Assembly (NCBI GenBank): GCA_017979445.1
Contig: CM030711.1
Location: 18,182,922-18,246,921 of the forward strand
Length of the DNA stretch: 64,000 bases
Origin: Akebia trifoliata
Lineage: Eukaryota > Streptophyta > Magnoliopsida > Ranunculales > Lardizabalaceae
Reading direction: 5' to 3'
This document shows, in pieces, positions 34,263 through 45,072 of this stretch. How positions within the stretch are numbered: position 1 is the first letter of the stretch; every line of letters starts with the position of its first letter. Below the pieces are notes generated by a model, which was not told the origin of the DNA, made no database searches, and worked only from the letters and a program-made list of their open reading frames with translations. The position numbers were made by a program, and so were the translations under genes.

Positions 34263-35907
34263 GGTAGACACCCCATTTTCGCATTTGCCTGATTAATCAA
34301 CTCGTCAACCCGATCGCAACGGTTCCCAATGATGGATGGTTATTCCAATGCTCTGTTTGTTACCAGATATGTTTCAGAAATTCGGATGAAGTATCTCAAA
34401 CTAACAAAATTGTAGAAACTACGCTACGCTAGGAAAATATAGCTCCGAATCATCATCTTGTAAATAAAAAGAAACTTCACGATAAAAATCACTAAAAAAT
34501 GATCAAATTATCAAAATACCCCTAACCTTAAAACATCCCTAGAGCTTACGTTACGCTTAGGAAAACCCATTCAAACACATAAAATAACAAATCGAAATCA
34601 AATAAATCATTTCGCCAATTTTCATAGAATTTGACAAAATTACAAAAATGCCACTCATAAAGTTCACGACTATTTCGCACAAAAAATTTCATAAATGACA
34701 CAAACCAATATTCTCATTGAATTCCTTACGAAAAATCTATTTTAAAACATCCTGGAACATCAAAAATCTACTTGAAACGCAAAAGTTCTTTTCAGGGACA
34801 AAACGTTAATTTTCCAATTAAAAAATCTTAAAATTTCGAAATTAATAAATAAAACATTAAATAATGTAAAGTGAAATATTAATAAAATTAATTTAAAATT
34901 TTGAACCAAAAAATCGATCAATCAGGCTCTCAGGTAAAATTGTTGATGGTTGCCCAGATATTTATTAAAAGACCCCTTCATTTGGGGGCCCAAAGAATTA
35001 AAAATATAATAAAGGGGGTTCTCCAAAAAAAAAACTAAAGTCCATCAAGTAAGACTAAAGTCAATCTTAAAGTTAATCAAGTAAGACTAAAGTCAAAAAA
35101 ATTAAAGTCAATCAAGTAAGACTAAAGTCAAAAAATTAAAATCAATCAAGTAAGACTAAAGTCAAAATCTTAAAGTCAAAACCCTAACTAAAACCCTAAT
35201 CTAAACTAATCAAGTCAATCTCATAAGACTAAAGTCAAAACCCTAATTAAAACCCTAAAGAAAACCTAATTAAACATTAACTCTACCCAAAAAAGTTTAT
35301 AAATAGGAGCCTCCACACCCTATTTTTGTATCTAAGAATAAACCTTAAGAGAAGTAGGTCAAAAAGTTTCCCTAGCCTCCCATAAACCCTAATTTTTAAG
35401 CCCTAACTCCTTACCTAACACTCATACCTCAAATTTAGCTCGAAAAACACCTAGAAGCCCTTCAAAAACACCTAGAAATCCATAAACAAATTCGAAGAAT
35501 CCAGATTTAAGAAAAAGATACCTTGCCTCGGAGATCAGAAATCAGATCCGGAGACAGAACGAAACGAGGAGTACTGTACAAGGAGTTACTCTATCAGATC
35601 TGAGGGAACAAGACCGTTATCTTCAGAAAGGTATCTATTTCTTATTCTTTTTTATTACTTAGGTCTTTTAGCAATGTAGTATATTTGGGAATTATTAAAG
35701 ATCGGTGTTTGTCGGGCGGGGTTGGTGCCTAACACCTTCCAACCCCGTAACGTGATCCCCGGACTCGTTTTTTCTTTCGTAGATTAGTAGCATTTGTCTT
35801 TTTAAGAGTCAGTATTCGGTTCTTAGACCGTAATAAGTAGGTGGCGACTCCCAAACCTCAAAGGTCAAAAGCGGATCCGCGCACCCCGCGGATTGAGGGT
35901 GCTTTCA
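34263..35907 (+). repeat. 5' LTR of C2
   Basis: It starts GGTAGACACCCC (first T mutated to G) and ends GGTGCTTTCA, 1,645 bp. It shows the ctacgctacgct element near 34420-34432, the agtcaatcaagtaagac repeats at 35036-35270 and a TATA box at 35298-35305. Confidence 0.9.
35298..35305 (+). promoter_or_regulatory. TATA box of C2 5' LTR
   Basis: TATAAATA in the context gttTATAAATAggagcc, identical to that in C1 and in C2's 3' LTR (46221-46228). Confidence 0.6.
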
Positions 35908-35908
35908 G

Positions 35909-35926
35909 TAGCGACTCCGCTGGGGA
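35909..35926 (+). other. Primer binding site of C2
   Basis: TAGCGACTCCGCTGGGGA, which differs from the family form only by A for G at the second base. Confidence 0.75.
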
Positions 35927-36534
35927 TTATTAAGGATTAGACTTGAAAAGTCCCAAGTATGGGAGCATTGCCAGTAGGACTTACCTTTTTATTTTATTTT
36001 ATTTTATTTTTAGTTATTCAATTTTTTTTTATTTTGATTTTTATCATTCTTTTGCCTCTATTGGTGATCATTGATTGGGATGTTGAATATTTTTGTTTGG
36101 CACATCTTTGTTATGGTTCAATTTGGGGTCATTTAGAATGACCCTAAATAATGCAGGATATCAAAGGTTAATGACTTGGGGAATGACCCATTTTTTTATT
36201 GGAATTATTTTTGGGTCTGTATTATCCTTTATTAGTATCTTTTGGTTCAATTTTTGATACTTTGTTTTAGTACTTTTTTTATGGTTCAATTAAGGGTCAC
36301 TTTTTTATGATCCTTAAATAATGAAATATTCAAATTGACATATGAATTGAGGATGAGATGATGTTAGCAGTAAAAGTTTGGATATCATATTCTTGGATAC
36401 TTAATTTTTGTAATCCCAATCAAAGGGTTGGAGACTCTAAAATAATCAAAGATTCTTCGAAAGAAAATAATAAGGCAAAAAAGATTGATGTTGTTAGGCA
36501 TACGATTGATAAGATATGGGGTGATGTTAGTTTT

Positions 36535-37425
36535 TTTTATTTTAAAAAAAAATAATAAAAATAATAAAAAAAAACGTTTTTTTTTTTTTAAATACGTTTT
36601 CAAAAAAAATAAAAAAAAAAAAAACGTTAAAAAAAAAAGAAGAAAACGTTTTAAAAAAAAATTAAAAAATAAATAAATAAATAAATAAACGTTAAAAAAA
36701 ACCATTTTAAAAAATTAAAAAAAAAAAAAAAAGTTTAAAAAAAAAAAAACCGTTTTTAAAAAATAAAATTAAAAAAAAACGCTTTTAAAAAATAAATAAA
36801 AAAAAAAACGAAGAAAAAAAAACGTTTAAAAAATAAAAAAAATATAAAACATTAAAAAACAAAAATAAATAAAAAGTTTTAACAAAAAACATTTTTAAAA
36901 AATTATAAAAAAAACGTTAAAAAAAAGTAAAAAAATAAATATGTTAAAAAAAAACTTTAAAAAAAATGCTTAAAAAAAAGAAAAAAAAAATTAAAAACGT
37001 TAAAAAATAAAAAAGAAAAACATTTTTAAAAATTAAAAAATTAAAAAAAACAACGTTTAACAAAAACCATTAAAAAAATTAAAAAGTAAACGTTAAAAAA
37101 AGTTTTAAAATTTTTTTTTTTTTTAATTAAAAAAATAAAAAAAGTAAAAAAAAATAAATAAATAAAACTTTTTTAAAAATTAAAAAAAAATGTTTAAAAA
37201 AAATAATAAATAAAAAAAACGTTAAAAAAAATTTAAAAATTAAAAAAATAAAAAAACGTTTAAAAAAAAGTATTAAAAAAACGTGAAAAAAAGTTAATTA
37301 AAAAAAAACTTTTGAAAATTTAAAAAAAAAAAACGTTTAAGAAAATTAAAAAAAAAAATCTTTTAGAAAAAAAAGAAAAAAAAAAAAAACGTTTTAAAAT
37401 AATTAAAAAAAAAAAAAACGTTATA
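36535..37425 (+). repeat. A-rich tract with AACGTTT words
   Basis: About 890 bases almost wholly of A on the plus strand, broken by short T runs and many copies of AACGTT or ACGTTTT. It is absent at this size from C1, where the matching place is a short T/A run (16320-16420). The frames crossing it are poly-Lys or poly-Phe artefacts. Confidence 0.85.
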
Positions 37426-38156
37426 ACTCCTAATCTTTACAATTATCAATTTACCCTCAATTCAATATTACAAAAATCTTAAATTATTTTGAATCGCCAA
37501 AAAGGGACCCTTGATTGGTCCATAATAAAAAAAAATTTGTTTGAATTAAAAAAAAACTTTTCCTCCTTACTTATTCCAATGTTGGATTATATTGATTATT
37601 TTTGTGTTATAAATTTTTGCACATCTAACTTACTATGATCTTGATATACATATCCTTGATGTATATGCCTTGATTCGATCTTGATGTTATGAATATTGTG
37701 TACATTTCTTGATCAATAATTGGTATTCATACTCTTGTGATTGGGTCTGGCCCATAGGCCCATTTATCTGGAAAAAAAGCCCTTGGGCACACCCCACCTT
37801 ACTTTGCACACACCACTAGCACGTTTATTTATTGCATTGCATGCTTGCATGTCCCTAATAGTCAACGTGGCACTAGTGCGTGGCCCGGTCTCTTCGGAGA
37901 TGCGAAGCCATTTATGAAAATCACAACTCCAGTCACGTACCTTATGGTATATCAAACTGGGGCATCAATACCGTCTGATCAGGTGACTCTGAAAGGTATA
38001 TGGATGCACCCAGACTAGAGTGACCTGAGCCTTTAGTCACATGTCCCGTTTGCCAACGCAGTACTAGTACGTGGTCGGTCCCCTCGTGGGATGCCAAACC
38101 ATTTATGATTACAACTCTTGACCCATACCCATAGGTATATCAAAGATGATCCAAGC

Positions 38157-38352
38157 ACATCAATTGCACTTCTTGGTCAAAACCAGTGCCTAAACGAGAT
38201 CCTGCTTTGATGTACTATGGTACTAGGAGGATAGACTACATCTATTTCAGAAAAAAGGTGATTTAAGAGTGCATTTGCTCAAGCATCACGCGCCACCTCT
38301 GATCTGGGGATTGAGCTGGCTGTTTTTAGCTTCAGAGAAGTGAGTTGAAGAT
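38157..38352 (+). other. Leader block shared with C1 and D
   Basis: From tcaattgcacttcttggtca to gagaagtgagttgaag. It matches C1 16960-17155 closely and D 48665-48850 in D's sense. Confidence 0.75.
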
Positions 38353-39589
38353 TATCACATATACGGTATATCAAACCAAGTCACAATGTACCATTTGATT
38401 GAGTACACTCGAGAGGTATATAGGTGTACTTGGACAATGGAGGCTAGATAAAAATGCATTGCACGTAGTAAGTTTAGAGTCTAGAAACCTTCCCTGTAGG
38501 TCACGACTCGAACTTATCGTGGGTATTCCCGGGTTGTTCATTGAATAAGACCTTATGATTGATGAATGTATGTGAATGTGTAGATCAGAACGTATGGTTG
38601 TTCTCAAGTTTTTGTTTTACCTGATTAAAATGGGTGCGTCGACCCAATAAAGAATCCATCTTTTGCAATGACCCAGTCCATCTCGATCCAACAATCATGA
38701 TGGGCCGAGCCATTTGAGTCAAAATAGAAATCAAATTATTTTCTAAATTCAGGGTTCAACCCATTTTCAAAGAAGAAAAATGATATACAAAAGAAAAGTA
38801 TTTTCCAAAAGAAGTACTCCCTAGAAAAAAATGTTTTCCAAGAAAATGTTCTCCAAAAGAAAAATATTTTTTAGAGAAAAAATGTTTTCTAGAAAAGAAT
38901 ATTTTTCAAAGGAAAAGAAGAAATAAAATGATTTACAAAAAATCTATTTTTCGCATGGACCTGGAAAATTACTAAAATGTATTTTTCTAAGAAGGGATGA
39001 AATGATTTGCCAAAAAAATCAAATTTGTTGAAAGTTGTTATCCAATGAAAATATTATTTGTCAATGATTTTCAATAATTCAATAAAATCATTTTTATTTT
39101 TAAAATAATCATTGCATAAATTAATTGTTTAATTGATTGGTACACAGAATTCAATAGAATCTCAGGGTTCATTTAAAATGTTATCAAGGGGGGGTAACAC
39201 TGGAATTCACTTTTGATAGGATTATCATTGCGTCCAAACTCAAGCGTCAATCGTCTAACTAGGGTTGTAAATCCGGTCTGTTAGAACAAACGTCAATATC
39301 AAGTCAACAGTCAGAAATGACCTCGAAATTTTTCAAAATTACAAAGTTGTTCCCTGAAGATCATAGTACCTCAGTCCTACCGGTTGTAAGCAACATCTCG
39401 AGTCCATAGTCTGTAATCAAGCCCGTTGTGGGTACTTGTCTCAAGTTTTCATGAATCATGTAGTTTAGCTTGAGTCCAATTTTTTTATTAGTCCATCAAG
39501 GTTATGTCTTCTTTAGATTGAGTCTACTTTTTTCTATGAGTCGAGTTCGTTTGCCAAGTCTAGAAAGACTTATGTCGCCCCATTTAAAT

Positions 39590-39900
39590 AAAGGAAATTT
39601 TTGAATACCTCGACCTCATTAACGAATTAACTACTAATCTGGCTTCAAGGATAGATTTCTTTCCTAAGCAAGAAGATAAGAGTCGGGCTCAACTTTTAAT
39701 CAAGAAAGCAAAGGTCATTGACCTTGGAACAAAAAATTCCCAAGAAATTCAAATAGAAACCATCCTATCCCTAGAGGAACACGACGTGATAATGAATTTA
39801 CTTAGAAATTTCAAAAGACTAGTTCGCATGGTCCGATGAGGATATGTTAGGATGTAAGCTTAGGTGTTATTCGACACGGAATAAATACTCACTCCATAAA
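39590..39900 (+). pseudogene. Protease-RT linker remnant of C2 pol
   Basis: Same segment as in C1 18400-18720: an FEYL-x-x-INELTTNLASRIDF-like stretch, a QLLI-x-KAKVIDLGTKN stretch and an EEH-D-hIMNLL-x-NFKRL stretch, with stops. After a VxRHG-like position it runs into integrase-core sequence, as in C1. Confidence 0.65.
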
Positions 39901-40720
39901 ATAGAAATACCAATGAGATCAAAGAAAACGTTACAAAATGTATCAATACTAGACTTCTCAACATGGTAGAGCTCCCAGAATAGATTACATTCTCAGACTA
40001 ATGAAATGGTTGAAGCGAAATTGATCTCTGATAACGGGTCATACTTAAAAGCCAAGATTATTACTTTATGTTCAAAGTTCAAGATTTTGTATCATCTCCC
40101 TATCGTCCTCAGAGTAATAGAGTGGTTGAAGCAAACAACTAATAATAGTCTCAAAATAACCATTATGAAAATGTGTCAATCAGTCAGAGAAGCTACCATT
40201 CACACTATTGGGGTACAGAAACGGTTTTACCAGTTGAAAGGGAAGTCCCATATCTCAAGGTCTTGATGGAAAATCAATTGCTAGAAACAATTAGGTTCAT
40301 CATTGGGTATGAAGAGCTAAACTTGATTGAAGAAAAACCACTTAGAGTTTTGTACCACGTGCAAACTTATCAGAGAAGAGTCACCCGCATGAAGGTCAAA
40401 GTTCACCACTTACAAGTCAAGGATTTAACCATCAGACTTCGAAGAAAATTGACCACCCCTCCTCGACCATAGGAGGAAGTCTGAACTTAATTGGAGAGAT
40501 TCATCCATTAGCAATGAAACACTACTTTGGAAAACCATCAGATTTCAAAGAGAATCGAGTACTTATCTTTGACCCTAGAGAGAAGTTCAAACCAAATTGA
40601 GGAGGTCCGTTCATCATCAAGGAAATATTACCAGGAAAAGCTATCAGACTTCAAGATCATGATGGAATCAAATTACCAGAACTAATCAACCTTGACCAAA
40701 TCAAACGGTACTACATTTAA
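39901..40720 (+). pseudogene. Integrase remnant of C2
   Basis: The frame from 40006 gives KLISDNGSYLKAKIITLCSK, keeping the second catalytic Asp, then a diverged PQ-x-N region. A second frame from 40173 gives TVLPVEREVPYLKVLMENQL, YEELNLIEEK and ALYHVQ-like RVLYHVQTYQRRVTR. The C-terminal portion (about 40560-40720) has FDPREKFKPN, a GG-x-FIIKE stretch, LPGKAIRLQDHDG and NLDQIKRYYI, then a stop, as at the end of B's pol. The first catalytic Asp and the zinc domain are lost in the deletion. Confidence 0.8.
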
Positions 40721-41231
40721 GGAGGCCATCTTTGGCCGAATCAATTCTCCTATTATCCAGTTCAATACATCATTTCTCAACCCCTTTGCAGCCTTTTTAA
40801 AAAAAGAATTATACCTTTTTTTTTCTCAGCCCAATCACTTAACTTAGGAAAGGGAGGATTCGAATTACGTTTTGGTCTGGTCCCAAAATTCTGGGGTAAG
40901 TAGGCAACCTGAGAAGTTACTTCAGGCCCGACCACATCAAAATAAAAAAATGTATTTCCCCACACAAAAAAAATCCAAAAAAAATAATTCAAAATAAAAA
41001 AGAAATATCTTTAAAATGGGAAAGAAAATTCAAAGCAAAATAAAAGAAATGCCACACAAGGGGCATTCAGATTTTTGAGCCTCAAAATCCCTTTCTTTTT
41101 ATACCCAGTCCTAAGCTTACCCATAAAAGTCCTCCTAAGTACTGTGCGAAAAGTCAAGGAACATAGCAAAGCATGATCAGACAGTAATTCCAGAAGTTCA
41201 AACAGGAAGAAAAGAAAAAATAAATGGCCTG
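40721..41231 (+). other. Start of C2 3' untranslated region
   Basis: Conserved with C1 19481-19983; no credible frame. The minus-strand frames here are shadows of the conserved untranslated sequence. Confidence 0.5.
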
Positions 41232-41427
41232 CTAGGTTGAAAACCCCAAAAGGGCGACTTAGGCAAAAATTAGGGTAAGCTCGCAAGGTTGAAAATCCGA
41301 AAGGACAACTTTGATAACAATCAGAGCAAAGAAAAAAGAAAGCTCACTAGATTGAAAACCTGAAAAGACGATCTAGGCAAACGTTAAAGCAACCTCGCTA
41401 GATTGAAAATCTAAAAAGATGATCTAA
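41232..41427 (+). repeat. Series of four small hairpins (C2)
   Basis: Units at 41232-41262, 41285-41312, 41347-41376 and 41398-41427. Outer stems are CTAGGTTG/CGACTTAG, AAGGTTG/CAACTTT, CTAGATTG/CGATCTAG and TAGATT/GATCTA. Inner stems are CCC/GGG, TCC/GGA (around GAAA), CCT/AGA (around GAAA, last pair lost) and TCT/AGA (around AAAA). Several differences from C1 keep the pairing. Confidence 0.7.
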
Positions 41428-42059
41428 GCAAAAGTTAGAGCAACAAAGCAAAACAAAAGAAAAGCTAAGAGCGGTCCGAGCTGAAATATCAGAAGTTCGA
41501 ATAATCAAGTTCAATACTTAGCTTAAATCAAGCACAGACTCAGAAGCTACAAGTATCTTGTCTTTGATTGATCTGAAGAGTTTCATGTCCCTAAACGAAC
41601 CGACGGGGAGAAAGAACAAATTCTATGATGAATTTCATAAAGAAATATTTTGTCCCAATTTCTTTGAGCCTGACTCAAAATCTTGAATATAAAAAGTCAA
41701 AATTAAAGGTTAAACCTTTATTGTGCTTGCGGTAATCAAGCATTTCAAACTTTCATAATAAGGGCACTTCCTTTTTCTAAAAAGTACAATTTACCCCTTT
41801 ATACTAGGGGCATTCGTTTTCAAATTATATTCAATTATCCCCAGTGCAATGTTTCCTATCAAACTAGGGGCATTTTGGTTCTGAACCCTGATCAATTTCA
41901 ACCCCAAAGGATAAGGTTAACTTTGAATTAAAGGTTACCCTCTTGATAGCAATTTTGAAAACTCTTAAGATTCAAAAAGAGTTAAAGTGTTTACCGGACC
42001 TTCATAAAATCTAATTTTTTATTTAAAAAAAAATCAAATGCGGTGTAAATCCCCCATTA
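41428..42059 (+). other. C2 3' untranslated region before the array
   Basis: No gene. Conserved taggggcatt words near 41810 and 41865, as in C1 and B. Confidence 0.5.
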
Positions 42060-44720
42060 TTCCCAAAAAAATAAAATTAGTTCATTATTCTTTCACCTCG
42101 AGCAAGTAGAGTAGGAACTTCCCAAAAAATTAGTTCATTACTCTTTCACTCCGAGTAGGTAGAGTAGGACTCCCAAAAAATTAGTTCATTATTTTTTCAC
42201 CTTGGGCAGGTAGAGTACGACTCCCAAAAAATTAGTTCATTACTCTTTCACTCTAAGTAGGTAAAGTAGAACTTCCCGAAAAAATTAGTTCATTACTCTT
42301 TCACCCTAGGCAGGTAGAGTAAGTCTCCTAAAAAACTTAGTTCATTACTCTTTCACTCCGAGTAGGTAGAGTAGAACATCCCAAAAAAAAAAATTAGTTC
42401 ATTACTTTTTCACCCCGAGCAGGTAGAGTAGAACTTCCAAAAAAAAATTAGCTCATTACTCTTTCACCCTGGGCAGGTAGAGTAGGACTCCTAAAAAGCT
42501 TAATTCATTACTCTTTCACTTCGAGTAGGTAGAGTAGAACTTCTCAAAAAAAATTAGTTCATTACTCATTCACCCTGGGTAAGTAGAGTAGGACTCCTTA
42601 AAAGCTTAGTTCATTACTCTTTCACTCCGAGTAGGTAGAGTAGAACTACCTAAAAAAATTAGTTCATTACTCTTTCACCCTATGCAGGTACAGTAGGACT
42701 CCCAAAAACTTAGTTTATTACTCTTTCACCCAAAGCAGGTAGAGTAGAACTTTCCAAAAAATTAGTTCATTACTCTTTCATTCCGAGTAGGTAGAGTAGA
42801 ATTTCCTAAAAAAATTAGTTCATTACTCTTTGACCCTAGGCAGGTAGAGTAGGACTCCCAAAAAATTAGTTCATTATTCTTTGACCCTGGGCAGGTAGAA
42901 TAAGACTCCCAAAATGCTTAGTTCATTACTCTTTCACTCCGAGTAGGTAGAGTAGAACTTCCCAAAAAAAAAATTTAGTTAATTACTTTTTCACCCCGAG
43001 CAGGTAGAGTAGAACTTCCCAAAAAAATTAGTTCATTACTCTTTTACCCTGGGCAGGTAGAGTAGGACTCCTAAAAAGCTTAGTTACTCTTTCACTCCAA
43101 GTAGGTAGAGTAGAACTTCTCAAAAACATTAGTTCATTACTCTTTCACCCTGGGCAGGTAGAGTAGGATTCCCAAGAAATTAGTTTATTACTCTTTCACC
43201 CCGAATAGGTAGAGTAGAACTTCCCAAAAAATTAGATCATTACTCTTTCACTCCGAGTAGGTAGAGTAGAATTTTCTAAACAAATTAGTTCATTACTTTT
43301 TCACCCTAGGCAGGTAGAGTAGGACTCCCAAAAAATTAGTTCATTATTCTTTCACCCTGGGCAGGTAGAATAAGACTCCCAAAAAGCTTAGTTCATTACT
43401 ATTTCATTCCGAGTAGGTTGAGTAGAACTTCCAAAAAAAAGAATTAGTTCATTACTTTTTCACCCCGAACAGGTAAAGTAGAACTTCCCAAAAAAATTAG
43501 TTCATTACTCTTTCACCCTGGGCAGGTAAAGTAGGACTCCTAAAAAGCTTAGTTCATTACTCTTTCACTCCGAGTAGGTAGAGTAGAACTTCTCAAAAAA
43601 ATTAGTTCATTACTCTTTCACCCTGGGCAGGTAGAGTAGGACTCCTAAAAAGCTTAGTTCATTACTCTTTCACTTCAAGTAGGCAGAGTAGAACTTCCCA
43701 AAAAAAATTAGTTCATTACACTTTCACCCTGGGCAAGTAGAGTAGGACTCCCAAAACATTAGTTTATTACTTTTCCATTCCGAGTAGGTAGGGTGAAACT
43801 TCCCAAAAATATTAGTTCATTACTCTTTCACCCCGGTCAGGTAGAGTAAGACTCCTAAAAGGCTTAGTTCATTACTCTTTCACTCTGAGTAGGTAGAGTA
43901 GAACTTCCAAAAAAAAAAAATATTATTTCATTACTCTTTCACCCCGAGCAGGTAGACTAGAACTTCAAAAAAAAAAAATTACTCTTTCACTCTTAGTAGG
44001 TAGAGTAGAACTTTCCAAAAAAATTAGTTCATTATTCTTTCATCCTAGGCAGGTAGAGTAGGACTCCTAAAAAGCTTAGTTCATTACTCTTTCACTCCGA
44101 GTAGGTAGAGTAGAATTTCCTAAAAAAAATTAGTTCATTACTCTTTCACCCTGGCAAGTAGAGTATGACTCCCAAAAAATTAGTTTATTACTCTTTCATT
44201 CCGAGTAGGTAGAGTAAAACTTCCCAAAAAAATTAGTTCATTACTTTTTCACCCTGGGCAAGTAGAGTAAGACTCCCAAAAGGCTTAGTTCGTTACTTTT
44301 TCACTCCGAGTAGGTAGAGTAGAACTTCCCAAAAAAAAAAAAAATTATTTAATTACTCTTTCACTTCGAGCAGGTAGAGTAGAACTTCCCAAAAAAAAAA
44401 AAAAATTTAGTTCATTACTCTTTCACTCCAAATAGGTAGAGTAGAACTTCCTCAAAAAAATTAGTTCATTACTCTTTCACCCTGGGCAGGTAGAGAAGGA
44501 CTCTCAAAAAGTTTAGTTCATTACTCTTTCACTCCGAGTAGGTAGAGTAGAACTTCCAAAAAAAAAATAGTTCATTACTCTTTTACTCCGATAGGTAGAG
44601 TAGAACTTCCCAAAAAAATTAGTATATTACTCTTTCACTCCGAGTAAGTAGAGTAAGACTCTCAAAAAAAAATTCATTACTCTTTCACCCAGAGTAGGTA
44701 GAGTAGGTAAAGTAGGACAT
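42060..44720 (+). repeat. Tandem array of 52-56-bp units in C2
   Basis: Roughly 49 units of the form ttagttcattactctttcac + 9-10 variable bases + aggtagagta + gaacttccc or ggactcc + an A run. Two main types alternate over much of the array: ccctgggcagg with ggactcc, and ctccgagtagg with gaacttcc. Unit length varies mainly with the A run. The monomer is unrelated by eye to the one in C1 and B. Confidence 0.95.
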
Positions 44721-45059
44721 TCAACTTTCTCCCAACTTTTGCTCAGATTTGTCTCAAATCTCATTCAAATTTTTTCGAGTTTTATTTTACTCAGTTTCAC
44801 ACAATGCACACACTTGCACATTTATTTCATTAGTCAAGGAGAATTTTCTAAAATTCAAGGATTTGACATTGTCAGTGAGAGCTCTCGCTCAAGGACCTGA
44901 CAACTTCTTAGTTCGAGGAGAGTTTTACCCTCAAGGATCTGAACGTCGTAACGAATTGCTAAATCCGGCTGTAAAATGAACTGTCACTAGCTTTGGCATT
45001 CGGATATCGCACTATCTACCAAAATAAATTTACTATCTAGTTTGCTTCAACCCTCTACC
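44721..45059 (+). other. C2 segment between array and polypurine tract
   Basis: Conserved with C1 22086-22446: agtcaaggagaattttctaa, agagctctcgctcaaggacc, atatcgcactatctacc. No frame is credible. Confidence 0.55.
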
Positions 45060-45072
45060 AAAGAGGGGCATC
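45060..45072 (+). other. Polypurine tract of C2
   Basis: aaagaggggcatc, directly before the 3' LTR. Confidence 0.8.

Larger units (their letters stand above)
35927..39589 (+). other. Leader region of C2
   Basis: No gag frame is seen. It holds two arms of an inverted repeat (36275-36360 and 37440-37540) around an A-rich tract. Two diverged modules follow with gtccc-ta-gtcaacgtgg and gtatatcaaa (37845-37985 and 38040-38140), then the block shared with D (38157-38352), then gaaaa/tttttc words (38770-39000). Confidence 0.6.

Noticed and set aside
36385..36705. Phe/Leu-rich membrane-like protein
   Set aside because: The frame is the complement of an A-rich simple tract.
36535..37425. Poly(A) tail of a LINE or processed pseudogene
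   Set aside because: Far too long, full of AACGTT words, no coding sequence upstream, and set inside inverted-repeat arms of the C2 leader.
40777..41286. Two minus-strand proteins in C2's 3' untranslated region
   Set aside because: Shadows of a conserved untranslated region; similar frames in C1 (19777-19959) share DNA conservation but not a common start or end.
42060..44720. CRISPR-like array of repeats with spacers
   Set aside because: The 'spacers' are only drifted parts of the monomer, the setting is a plant retrotransposon, and no cas genes are present.
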